From DASXRA01 sp963737425 (lineage in GTDB: Bacteria; Actinomycetota; Actinomycetes; Mycobacteriales; Jatrophihabitantaceae), in assembly GCA_963737425.1 (NCBI GenBank), contig CAVTSX010000008.1, forward strand, positions 868,001-932,000: a stretch of DNA of 64,000 nt, written 5' to 3'. Shown in pieces: positions 7,515-16,800 of the stretch. Position numbers and translations under genes: made by a program. The first letter of the stretch is position 1, and the number at the start of each line of letters is the position of its first letter. The notes beneath the pieces are model-generated. The model searched no databases. It saw only the letters and a list, made by a program, of their open reading frames with translations, and was not told where the DNA came from.

Positions 7515-7931
7515 ATGCCTACCCAGCTAAACCCGTATATCAGTTTCCGCGACACCGCCCGCGATGCCATGACCTTCTACCAGTCCGTGTTCGGGGGCGA
7601 ACTGGCGATGAGCACGTTCGCCGAGATGCAGGTCAGCGAAGATCCAGCCGAGCAGGACAAGGTCATGCATTCGAGTCTCAGCACGGAGGGCGGGCTGACG
7701 CTCATGGCATCTGACCTGCCGAACAGCATGGAATACACGCCGGGCAACAATTTCTCCGTCTCGCTCAGTGGCGACGACGATGCCGAGCTTCGCGGCTATT
7801 GGGAGAAACTGTCGGCGGGCGGCACCGCCACGATGCCGCTCAACGTCGCCCCCTGGGGCGACACGTTCGGCATGTGCGTCGACAAGTTCGGCGTCACCTG
7901 GCTGGTGAACATCTCCGGCCCGGCGGCGTAG
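7515..7931 (+). CDS. VOC-family protein (PhnB/glyoxalase-like)
   Basis: A 138-residue vicinal-oxygen-chelate fold protein of the PhnB-like (DUF1338/3-demethylubiquinone-type) class. The marks are LNPYISFRDTARDAMTFYQSVFGG at the N-terminus, the second half-module NFSVSLSGDDDAELRGYWEKLSAGG, and the closing GDTFGMCVDKFGVTWLVNI. These proteins bind small ligands or antibiotics, or act as epimerases; catalytic metal ligands are not obvious. The start is set by GAGGAGGG eight bases before ATG 7515. This RBS lies inside the tail of the upstream pseudogene. Confidence 0.92.
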   Translation: MPTQLNPYISFRDTARDAMTFYQSVFGGELAMSTFAEMQVSEDPAEQDKVMHSSLSTEGGLTLMASDLPNSMEYTPGNNFSVSLSGDDDAELRGYWEKLSAGGTATMPLNVAPWGDTFGMCVDKFGVTWLVNISGPAA

Positions 7932-7960
7932 TCACTGCACCGCGCGCCGCACCGCGGCCG

Positions 7961-8227
7961 TCAGGCGGTGCGGGCGCTGCGGTCTGGGTCGGCGGTGGTG
8001 GCGGCCAGTTGATCGAGCGCGATGCCGAGAGCCGCCGCCAGCGCGACGACGGTGAAGAAGGCGGGTGTCGGGATTCGCCCCGCTTCGATCTTGCGCAGTG
8101 TCTCGACGGGGACGCCGGACTGCTCGGCAACATCGACCATGCTGCGGCTGCCGCGGGCCTGCCGCAGTTGCGCGCCGAGTCGCTGCCCGCGCGCGCGTTC
8201 TTCCGGGGTGAGCATCGGCCGGACCAT
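7961..8227 (-). CDS. XRE-family helix-turn-helix regulator
   Basis: An 88-residue protein that is almost entirely a Cro/C1-type HTH: GQRLGAQLRQARGSRSMVDVAEQSGVPVETLRKIEAGRIPTPAFFTVVALAAALGIALDQL. It has no additional sensor domain, so it probably acts as a simple repressor. It is divergent from the methionine aminopeptidase gene with only about 40-50 bp between; that gap holds two ATACCGG half-sites (8250 and 8264 region) that could be its operator. Confidence 0.9.
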   Translation of the reverse strand: MVRPMLTPEERARGQRLGAQLRQARGSRSMVDVAEQSGVPVETLRKIEAGRIPTPAFFTVVALAAALGIALDQLAATTADPDRSARTA

Positions 8228-8279
8228 CCTGTGATAATAATACCGGGATAGTTATACCGGCGATGGATTGGCGGAGCCC

Positions 8280-9056
8280 GTGGTCGAGCTCAAGACAGCA
8301 GGCGAGATCGAGGCGATGCACGCGGCCGGCGTCGTCGTCGCTGACGCACTGGCCGCAGTGCGGTCCGAGTCCGCGGTCGGGGTACGGCTGTCCACGCTCG
8401 ATCAGGTCGCGCGCGGCGTACTCGCCGACGCAGGCGCATCGTCGCCGTTTCTCGGTTACCAGCCAGGATTTGCCACGATGCCGTTTCCGGCCGTGATCTG
8501 CGCATCGGTCAATGACGCCGTGCTGCACGGCATCCCCGATGGTTACCGGCTCGGCGACGGCGATCTGCTCAGCATCGATTGCGGCGCCGTCCTCGACGGG
8601 TGGGCCGCCGACGCCGCGATCTCGTTCAGCGTGGGCCGGCCGCCGGACGACGATCAGCCGCTGATCGTCGCCGCCGAACGCGCCCTCGACGCGGGCGTCG
8701 ATGCCGCACGGGTGGGCGCGAAGATCGGCGACATCTCCGCGGCCATCGCGCGGGTCGGCCGGGCGGCAGGTTACGGCATAAACACCGACTTCGGCGGGCA
8801 CGGAGTGGGCCGCGCGATGCACGAAGCGCCGTCCGTCCCGAACGAAGGACGAGCCGGGCGCGGGCCGCGGCTGCGTCCTGGCCTCGTCATCGCGATCGAG
8901 CCGTGGTTCCTGGCCGGCGGCGACGACCGGTACCGCATCGACCGCAACGGATGGACCCTTCGCAGCGCTGACGGCTCGCGGGGCGCGCATGCGGAACACA
9001 CGGTTGCGATCACCGACGATGGGGCTCGCGTCCTGACTGCGCGGTCGATCGCCTGA
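8280..9056 (+). CDS. map: Type I methionyl aminopeptidase
   Basis: A pita-bread-fold metalloprotease that removes the initiator Met from nascent proteins in the cytosol. It starts as the family does (VELKTAGEIEAMHAAG). It carries the FPAVICASVNDAVLHGIPD segment (substrate His), then the metal ligands: Asp in SIDCGAVLDGWAAD, His in GGHGVGRAMHEAP, Glu in IAIEPW and Glu in AEHTVAI. At 258 residues it is full length for a short type I enzyme without an N-terminal zinc extension. GTG 8280 is chosen from the alignment; TTG 8268 would add four residues. It is not near ribosomal genes, so it is probably a secondary paralogue. Confidence 0.93.
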   Translation: MVELKTAGEIEAMHAAGVVVADALAAVRSESAVGVRLSTLDQVARGVLADAGASSPFLGYQPGFATMPFPAVICASVNDAVLHGIPDGYRLGDGDLLSIDCGAVLDGWAADAAISFSVGRPPDDDQPLIVAAERALDAGVDAARVGAKIGDISAAIARVGRAAGYGINTDFGGHGVGRAMHEAPSVPNEGRAGRGPRLRPGLVIAIEPWFLAGGDDRYRIDRNGWTLRSADGSRGAHAEHTVAITDDGARVLTARSIA

Positions 9057-9090
9057 CGTCACCGCGCCCGCGGCTCAGATACCCCGACTG

Positions 9091-10509
9091 CTAGCGGACG
9101 GCCCGGAGCGCCGGGGGCGAATCCTCGCCAACCGCTGCCGTCACCAGTTCGGCAAGGGCGTCTTCGATGCCGTGGGCGAGCACGTCGATGTCCGACGTGG
9201 TGTCACGATCACCGGTGATGCCGAATGTCATCTGCCCGTTGAAGGTGAAGATCGACACCCCGAATCGCAGCGTCGTCGCGATCGGCACGTACGGGAAGAT
9301 CTCATCGACGCGACGGCCGAGCGCGTAGAGCGCAACCCGTGGCCCCGGCACGTTGGTCGTGACGGTGATGATGCTGCGTTGCGGCAGCTTGAACACCAGG
9401 CGTGTCGGCCACGACACGAGCGGGAACGGCTCGTATCGCGCGATCGAGGTCATCGCCTCGCCCGCCTCGGCCTCCTTGCTGGCTTTCAGCGCGGCAACCT
9501 GGGTGTGAACGGTTTCCAGCCGCTGCACGGCGTCGGCGACATCGACGGGCAGGTAGGCGAGCAGCAGCGACACCCGGTTCTCATAGATGTTCTCCTGTCC
9601 CGGTGCGCGCACCGAAACGGGCACCAGTGACCGGATCGCATGATGGCCTGGCTCTTCGTGACGGCTCTGCAGCAACTGGCGGAATGCCCCACTGATAGCG
9701 GCTAGCGCGACGTCATTGACGGTGACGTTGAAGTGGTGGCTGACTGCGACGACGTCAGCGAATTGCGCCCGGACGAAGCGGTAACGCCGCTGCTGGCCGA
9801 TCGCTCCGCTGAGCGACGAGGTGTGTGCCGGTATCACGGCACCGGCCAGGGCAGCGACGCCGCGGACGGTATCGGCGCTCCTTCGGGCGAGCTGGCGAGG
9901 CGTCCGCATCGCGACGCGCAATGCGCCGGCCTGCCCGATCGGGCAGAGCACGAGGTCGCGGATCGCGCCGGCCGTCAGCCAGAGGGTGGACGGCTCCCGC
10001 GAGGGCGTCCAGTTGTCGACGACGGCCGGGCCCGGCTCGGGGGTGATATCGAACAGCGCACGGTACAGATCGGTGCCGGAGATGCCGTCGACCATGCAGT
10101 GATGCAGCTTGGACAGCAAGGCCCAGCGCCCGTCGCCCAGGCCTTCGATGAGCCAGTACTCCCACAGCGGCTGCTCGCGCGAGAGCCGTTCGGCCATCAC
10201 CCACTCGACCAGGGTGCACAGCTCCTCTTCGCCGCCCGGCTCGGGCACGGCTACTGCGTGGATGTGGTTCGTGATGTCGAAGTGCGGGTCGTCCACCCAT
10301 ACCGGGCAGCCGAGGTCCAGCGGTATCCGGCGAACCTTCTGCCGGTGGCGCGGCACGAGCGGCAGGCGCCCGGCGATTGCCGCCACGAACTGCTCGTAGG
10401 ACGGCGCCGGCCCCTCGATGATCGCAATCGAGGCGATCGCCAGGGACGCGTTGGGGTCCGAATCCTCGAGTTCGAGAAAACTGGCGTCAAGCGGGCTCAT
10501 GCGGTCCAC
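9091..10509 (-). CDS. WS/DGAT-family wax ester synthase/diacylglycerol acyltransferase
   Basis: A 472-residue acyl-CoA-dependent O-acyltransferase that makes triacylglycerol or wax esters as storage lipid, loosely associated with the membrane. It begins MDRMSPLDASFLELE as in the family, contains the catalytic HHCMVDG (HHxxxDG, about residues 136-142), and ends with the conserved TVTTNVPGPRVALYALGRRV and FGVSIFTFNGQMTFGI segments. GTG 10509 is preferred because GAGGGGAG precedes it; the open frame extends far upstream only because of high GC. It is monocistronic and convergent with the aminopeptidase gene. Confidence 0.94.
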   Translation of the reverse strand: MDRMSPLDASFLELEDSDPNASLAIASIAIIEGPAPSYEQFVAAIAGRLPLVPRHRQKVRRIPLDLGCPVWVDDPHFDITNHIHAVAVPEPGGEEELCTLVEWVMAERLSREQPLWEYWLIEGLGDGRWALLSKLHHCMVDGISGTDLYRALFDITPEPGPAVVDNWTPSREPSTLWLTAGAIRDLVLCPIGQAGALRVAMRTPRQLARRSADTVRGVAALAGAVIPAHTSSLSGAIGQQRRYRFVRAQFADVVAVSHHFNVTVNDVALAAISGAFRQLLQSRHEEPGHHAIRSLVPVSVRAPGQENIYENRVSLLLAYLPVDVADAVQRLETVHTQVAALKASKEAEAGEAMTSIARYEPFPLVSWPTRLVFKLPQRSIITVTTNVPGPRVALYALGRRVDEIFPYVPIATTLRFGVSIFTFNGQMTFGITGDRDTTSDIDVLAHGIEDALAELVTAAVGEDSPPALRAVR

Positions 10510-10753
10510 GATCGGGCTCCCCTCAGCCTCGTCGAGCACTTCCAGCCTCGTCCCGGTGGAGGGTGCGGGGAAGGAGCGAACGTCCTGACTTCGCGGGTCT
10601 GTCGATGCCCGGCGCTCGAGATCGGACGCCGCGCACAAGGAGTTGTCCTGAAATAGCTGGCCAAGCGGTGCCGACATTTGGGATCTTGGCAAGCGCGCCG
10701 GCGTGGTAACTGAAACGCGGGCGGAGTTGGTCGGTACCCGGAGGCGGTGCTCG

Positions 10754-13717
10754 GTGGCAGGACGCGCTCCGGTGCGAGGCGCTCTGGCCAGCGCGACCGC
10801 CGGCATCTCGATGCCCGGCTTCGTGGGACGCGGGCCCGAGCGCGCCGCGCTGGCCGAGGCGCTGTCCGGTCCCGCCGCCCCCGCGATGGTGCTGGTCGAG
10901 GGCGAAGCCGGAGTCGGCAAGAGCCGGTTGGTGCTGGAGTATCTCGCCTCGCCTGCGGCTTCCGGGCAGAGCGCGCTGGTCGGGGTCTGCCCACCGCTCG
11001 CCGAACCGTTCACGTTGGGGCCCGTGGTCGATGCGGTTCGGCAGGCTCGCGACTCGGTCACGGGGCTGCCCTTGAGCGCTCTGGCCGGAGCGCTCCGGCC
11101 GCTGTTTCCCGAGTGGGCGGCTGAGCTGCCGGCCGCACCCGAACCCTTGCACGACGCCGCTGCCGCCCGGCACCGGCTCTTTCGGGCGATGGCCGAGCTG
11201 GTCGGCTGCATGGGCGTGAGCGTGCTGGTCGTCGAGGACGTGCACTGGGCCGACGAGGCGACGCTCGAGTTCCTGCTCTTCCTGACTGCCCGCCAGCAGG
11301 CGGGCGGCCCGGGCCTGCTGCTGACCTTCCGGCCGGCGGACGTGCCGGCCGGCTCGCTGCTGCGAAGGCTTTCGGCGCGGGCACCGGCCGGAATCCGGCG
11401 CGTCGTCCTGATGCCACTGGACACGGCCGGTACGCGGCAACTGGTCTCGTCCATGCTCAACGGCCAGCCGATCTCGGCGGGCTTCGCCGACTTCCTGCAC
11501 CGCTACACCGACGGACTTCCCCTCGCGATCGAGGAATCGGTGCGCCTGCTGCATGATCGCGCCGATCTGATCCGCCACGACGGAGCGTGGGCGCGCCGTG
11601 GCCTGGACGAGTTGCAGGTGCCGTCCACCATCCGGGACTCCGTGCTCGAACGTGTCGCGCGGCTGCACCCGGCGGCGCAACGTCTGCTGCAGGCGTCTGC
11701 AGTGTTGACCGACCCGGCCGACGCTTCCACCCTCGCCACCATCGGCGGCCTCGACGCCGGCGAGGCGCTCGGCGGCATCGCCGAGGCGATCGACTCGGGC
11801 CTGCTTCGCGATGACGACACCGGCCGGGGCGCCATCCGGCACATGCTGACCGCATCGGCGATCTACGAAGCCATCCCGCTGTCGACGCGGCGGCTCATGC
11901 ATCACCGCGCCGCGCAGTTCCTGGAGACGGCCGAGCCGCGGCAGCTCGCGCAACTCGCCCGGCACTACCGCTGCGGCAATGACATCTCGAAATGGGCCCA
12001 ATACGCCGAGCAGGCCGCCGACCTCGCAATCAGCACCGGCGACGACACGTCGGCCATGACTCTGCTCAACGACCTGCTGCCCCGTGTCGATCTACCGGCG
12101 GCCGATCGGGCCCGGTTGGCCCGCCGACTGGGCTTCGTCGCACTGTCGCGCAAGTCGGTCGTCACCGATCTGGTGCGACGCGTCGTGCAGACGCTGCGGG
12201 CAGTCCTCGACGCTCCCGGCCTGAGCGCCGCGGCGAAGGCAGAAGTTCGCAATCCGCTGGGCCGGCTGCTCATGCAGGTGGGCGACTACGACGCGGGCCG
12301 CGTCGAACTGCAAGCGGCCATCCCGCACCTGCGGCACAGTCCGTACGAGACCGCGCGGGCGATGATCTATCTGGGCTGGCCGCGCGGAGCGACCTGGCCG
12401 GTGGCCAAGCACCTTCGGTGGCTTCGGCGGGCCGCGCTCGTGGCGCCGGAGTCGATACCGTCGCCGCAGCGGATCGACCTCACCGTCAACCGGATCACCG
12501 CGCTGCTCCTGCTCGGGCAGGAGGCAGGCTGGCACCTGGCGGCTGAGATCACCGCCGAGGGACTGTCGACGGCGGAGATGCAGCCGGTCGCGACCGGTTA
12601 CCTCAACACCGCCATTGCGGCCATGATCTGGGGGCGGTACGCAGAGGCGCAGTCCCGGCTGCAGGTGGCCACCAAGCTGGCCGAGCACAGTGGCCATGCG
12701 CGGATTCTTGAGGACGTCTTCGTCACCCAAGCCCACCTCGATTGGTTCACCGGTGCATGGGACGGGCTGGCCGATCGGGTTCGGTGGCTGATCGACTCCG
12801 ACGACATCGAGCCACCGAATCGCCTGGAGACCGCCCTCGTGCTCGGGCTGCTCGCCGCGGTGGCCGGCGACCATGAATCCGCCGAGCGAGAGCTCGGCCC
12901 GGTGGTCGATGAAGTGCGCTGTCGCGGCGTCCTGGACCAGTTGATGGAGCCGACCGCGGCGCTGGCCAGGATCGAGCTCGGCCGCGGTCGCCCCGACCTC
13001 GCTCTCGCAATCACCCAGGAACCGGTGCTCACCCTTTCCCGTAAGGGAATCTGGGTGTGGGGCACGGAGATCGTTCCCGCTCGCGTCGAGGCACTGTGTG
13101 CGACCAGGCAGCGGGACGAGGCCGCGGCGCTGGTCGGCGCTTTCGCGCGGGGTCTTCGCGGTCGTACCGCGCCGGGGCCCAAGGCGGCTCTCACCCTGTG
13201 CCGGGCGATCCTGGCCGAAGCCGACGACGATCACGCGCCGGCCGCGATCCTGTTCCGTCGTGCCGCCGCTTCCTGGCAGAAGTTGCCGCGCCCGTACGAC
13301 GCCCTGCTGGCCCGCGAACGCCAGGCGGCGTCCCTGCTCGGCGCAGGTCGGTCCGAGGCCGGGCTCGCGCTGCTGTCCGAGACGCACCGCGGCCTGGCCG
13401 ACCTCGGTGCCCGGGCCGATGCGGAGCGGATCGCGCAGGCACTTCGCGGTCACGGGATCGAGACCGCGCAGCCTCGGCGCCGGGGGCGCCGGGGCTACGG
13501 CGATCAACTCTCGCCGCGCGAGGTCGAAGTCGTCCGCCTGGTGGCCGCAGGTAATACGAACCGCGAAATCGCCGCCGCCCTGAACCGATCACCCAAGACG
13601 GTGGCCACCCAGTTGAACTCCGCCATGCGCAAGCTCAACGTCTCCACCAGGACGGCCCTGGCGGTGTGCGCGCTGGAATCCGGAGTGCTTCTGCCCGCTA
13701 CGCCCGCGAACGAATAG
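10754..13717 (+). CDS. Large AAA-ATPase/LuxR-type transcriptional regulator
   Basis: A regulator of roughly 990 residues in the LAL (large ATP-binding LuxR) class. Near the N-terminus is Walker A GEAGVGKS, then Walker B VSVLVVEDVHWADE. A long alpha-helical TPR-like middle follows. The C-terminal LuxR HTH reads LSPREVEVVRLVAAGNTNREIAAALNRSPKTVATQLNSAMRKLNVSTRTALA. LAL proteins sense inducers through the ATPase/TPR part and activate nearby operons. GGAGG before GTG 10754 sets the start; GTG 10703 or ATG 10811 are alternatives. It is divergent from WS/DGAT, with about 240 bp between and nothing recognisable in the gap. Confidence 0.92.
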   Translation: MAGRAPVRGALASATAGISMPGFVGRGPERAALAEALSGPAAPAMVLVEGEAGVGKSRLVLEYLASPAASGQSALVGVCPPLAEPFTLGPVVDAVRQARDSVTGLPLSALAGALRPLFPEWAAELPAAPEPLHDAAAARHRLFRAMAELVGCMGVSVLVVEDVHWADEATLEFLLFLTARQQAGGPGLLLTFRPADVPAGSLLRRLSARAPAGIRRVVLMPLDTAGTRQLVSSMLNGQPISAGFADFLHRYTDGLPLAIEESVRLLHDRADLIRHDGAWARRGLDELQVPSTIRDSVLERVARLHPAAQRLLQASAVLTDPADASTLATIGGLDAGEALGGIAEAIDSGLLRDDDTGRGAIRHMLTASAIYEAIPLSTRRLMHHRAAQFLETAEPRQLAQLARHYRCGNDISKWAQYAEQAADLAISTGDDTSAMTLLNDLLPRVDLPAADRARLARRLGFVALSRKSVVTDLVRRVVQTLRAVLDAPGLSAAAKAEVRNPLGRLLMQVGDYDAGRVELQAAIPHLRHSPYETARAMIYLGWPRGATWPVAKHLRWLRRAALVAPESIPSPQRIDLTVNRITALLLLGQEAGWHLAAEITAEGLSTAEMQPVATGYLNTAIAAMIWGRYAEAQSRLQVATKLAEHSGHARILEDVFVTQAHLDWFTGAWDGLADRVRWLIDSDDIEPPNRLETALVLGLLAAVAGDHESAERELGPVVDEVRCRGVLDQLMEPTAALARIELGRGRPDLALAITQEPVLTLSRKGIWVWGTEIVPARVEALCATRQRDEAAALVGAFARGLRGRTAPGPKAALTLCRAILAEADDDHAPAAILFRRAAASWQKLPRPYDALLARERQAASLLGAGRSEAGLALLSETHRGLADLGARADAERIAQALRGHGIETAQPRRRGRRGYGDQLSPREVEVVRLVAAGNTNREIAAALNRSPKTVATQLNSAMRKLNVSTRTALAVCALESGVLLPATPANE

Positions 13718-13811
13718 TGGCAATTCATTCGGTCATTCGCCTGATCTCAAGCCGGCCTGGTTCGGCTGTACTCAGCAGCGCACGACCAGTCCGTGGTGAT
13801 GAGGAGATCGA

Positions 13812-16800
13812 ATGCGTATCGTGCCGTTGCTGGCCGCCATGACCGTTGCGGCGGCGTTCCTGCCGGCCGTTGCCGACGCTGCCCCGTCGTCGGGTGCGCT
13901 CTCGCCCGCCGGCACGGAGCAGCAGTTCACCCTCTACGACGGTTCGAAGGTGACGCTCGGACCGGACGGGATGGGCACGCGGACGGACCCGCGGGGCAAC
14001 AACCCGCATCCGTTCACGATGACGCTGCCGCAGGCAGTATCAGCGGGCGGTCCGGCCGGGCCGAGCCGCGCTGACGTGATCCACCGCCTGTCCGCGCCTG
14101 CGCGCAGCGGCCCGACCGGCGACATCGTGCTCGGGCTGTCCGCGGGGAGCTTCGACGCCGGCGGGCGCGCCGCGCACACGACCGATGCGCGAGTGAATGC
14201 GTCGCTGCGGGCGATCGGCGCGAGCAACGCAATACCGCTGCACGCGACCGGGTCGGTCGCCGCCCACGGCTCGTTCTACCTCGTGCACACCGCCGCCGCG
14301 TCCGCGGCACAGGCGGCGGCCACCTTGCGGCACACGCCGGGCGTCAGCTACGCCGAACCCGATCAGTACGTGTCGACGATGAACGTCGATCCGGTTCCGC
14401 TGCCGAGTTGGCCGGCGGCTACCGCGCATCCGTTCGCGGCCGCGAACGAATTGCCGACGAACTACGGGCTTCAGTCGTCCATGCAGACCTACCTGAACGC
14501 CGGCGGGGTCGACCTCGCGGGTGGCTACGCCGACATCACCGGCCGGTTGCACGAACTGCCCGGGCACGGCGAGATCATCACCAACGTGTCGCTCGGCGAC
14601 CTGACCGACCAGTCGATGGCCGACAGCGGCGACCAATACGTAAAGAGCACCGGGCCCACCACGGTGGTGGAGAACGGCCAGCGCTACCTGGATTATCCGT
14701 CCCTGCCGAAGATTCCGACCTACACCGTCGACCCGTCCGGTGCGCTGGACCCGCTCGGCAGCGTGGAGCACGTCGACCCGAACCTCTCCGAGGTGCTGCT
14801 GGACTTCTCGACGATGGCCCCACTGCCGCACGACCAGCAGCGGCCGGAGAACATGGGCGACGGCCCGACCGACCTGCTGGGCATTGCGCCGGGCGCCCAG
14901 TACCGCCTCGTCGAGCCGACGCAGCCGACGTCGGCCGGCATCGCGACCGCCTTGCTCGCCGCGGCCCGGCAGACGCCCCGGCCGAACGTGATCAACGCCA
15001 GCCTCGGCTTCGGTACCGACGTCGTCGGGTACCCCGGCCGCTACCTCGAAGACGACCCGTTCATGCGCTCGGTCGTCTCCAGCATCGTCAACGACTACGG
15101 CATCGTGGTGACCATCTCGTCCAATGACGGCACCCGGCTCTACACGCCCGCGGGTGTCGGGCCCGACGGCGGGAGCACGCCGACCAACCGGCCGCGACAC
15201 CACGAGGCGCCGACGGCGATCGAGGACGACGGGCAGAGCACGATCCCCAGCGTGGTACCCGACTCAGGAGCGATCGACGTCGGCGGTACCACGACTGACG
15301 ACACGATCGCCATTGCGCCACAGGCGGGCGGGCCGCTGTCACGCACCGGCACGTTCGCCGAGACCCGCCTCAACGGCATGACCGCGTTCTCGTCCGGCTT
15401 CGGCACCCGGGTCGATGTGTCCGCGCCGAGCGACAACATCCCGTCACTCATGCACTGCGCTCCTGGTTCGCCCGGCTGCCTGGCGACCGGGGTGACGGTC
15501 ACGCTCAACGGCGGCACCTCGGCGTCGGCGCCGATGACGGCAGCCGCAGTTGCCGACCTGCTGCAGGTCGGCCGCGCGACCGGGCACCGGCTCACGCCGG
15601 CGGCGGTTCGCCAGCTGCTCGAGGAAACCGGGCGGGCAGTGCCGACCCAGCCGCAGGTCGATCGGCAGTTGCCGGTGGGTCCGCAGATCGACATCACCCG
15701 GGCGGTGGAGAAACTGCTCGGCAGCAACGATCACCCGATGATCGTTCGGCTGTCGACGGCCCATCGCGTCTCGGTGCCGGGCAGCGCCAACGCCAAGTTC
15801 GTCTCGAACACCGATCCCTCCGCGATCGACCTGGCCGGCCCGCTCGACCCGATTGGTAATCCGACCGGCGAAGCGCTGTTCGGACCGATCACGTTCGGCC
15901 TCGACGCGACTGGGCTACCTCGTGGCCTGCTGGACTACGTGCTGCGGGTCGGCTCTCGCGAGTTTCACACCGGAACACCGTCGGTGCGGGTGATGCCCGC
16001 CGAGGTCCTGGCCGCCGCGGGGCAACCCGTGTCGTCGACCACCAACCGCATCGTGCCGGTCACCTTCGAGATCCGCCATGGCCATCAGGTGATCGCCCGG
16101 ACCGGCGAAACCCTCACGTTCGGCCCGGCCGATGGCGTCCACGGCATGGCGCCGGCCCCGGTCGTTGCGCCGGTCACCCCGGCGGGCACGGCAGTTCAGG
16201 TGCACTACGACCTCACCGGTGTCCCGTCCGACGATCTGAACAAACCGGAGTTGATGATTTCGCCGATCAACCATTGGAGCGCTTACTCCGCGCCGCTCTA
16301 CCGGATCGCATTCGCGGCGCCGCTCACCGCCACGACCGGAACGATCACCGTCCCGGCGTCGGTGTTCTCCGCCGGTGGGGGTGTCTACGGCGCGACCGTG
16401 CTGCAGGATTCGGAAAACCTCATCGGCGGGGCAGCCGCGGCGTTCCGCATCGCCGGTGGCAGCGAGGCGCAGCGACCGGACGCGCCCACCCTGGCGGCAA
16501 CCGGGGCCTCGTTCGGGCACCAGGCGGTGGTCACGCGCACGGCGCCGTCGCTGCACGTCAGATGGGATGCCCGGTCGGTTGCCGGCGCCACCGGCGCCGC
16601 CCTGGAGATCTCCGCACCGGGCCCGACCCTGTACAACCTGCTCAACACGTTCACCAACCAGTACGGCACGACCCGCGACGCGAACGGAGTCGACAGCCCG
16701 TCCGCCGCCTTGATCACGCTGCCCGGCGCCGCCGGCACGACCAGCCTGGACCTGCACAAGCTGGGCGTCCCGTCCTCGCTGCTCTACGCGGTGCGCGTGC

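Noticed and set aside
10510..11460. Extension of the WS/DGAT frame to 789 residues
   Set aside because: The extra 317 residues are Ser/Arg/Pro-rich antisense of the LuxR gene; the family start with RBS is at 10509.
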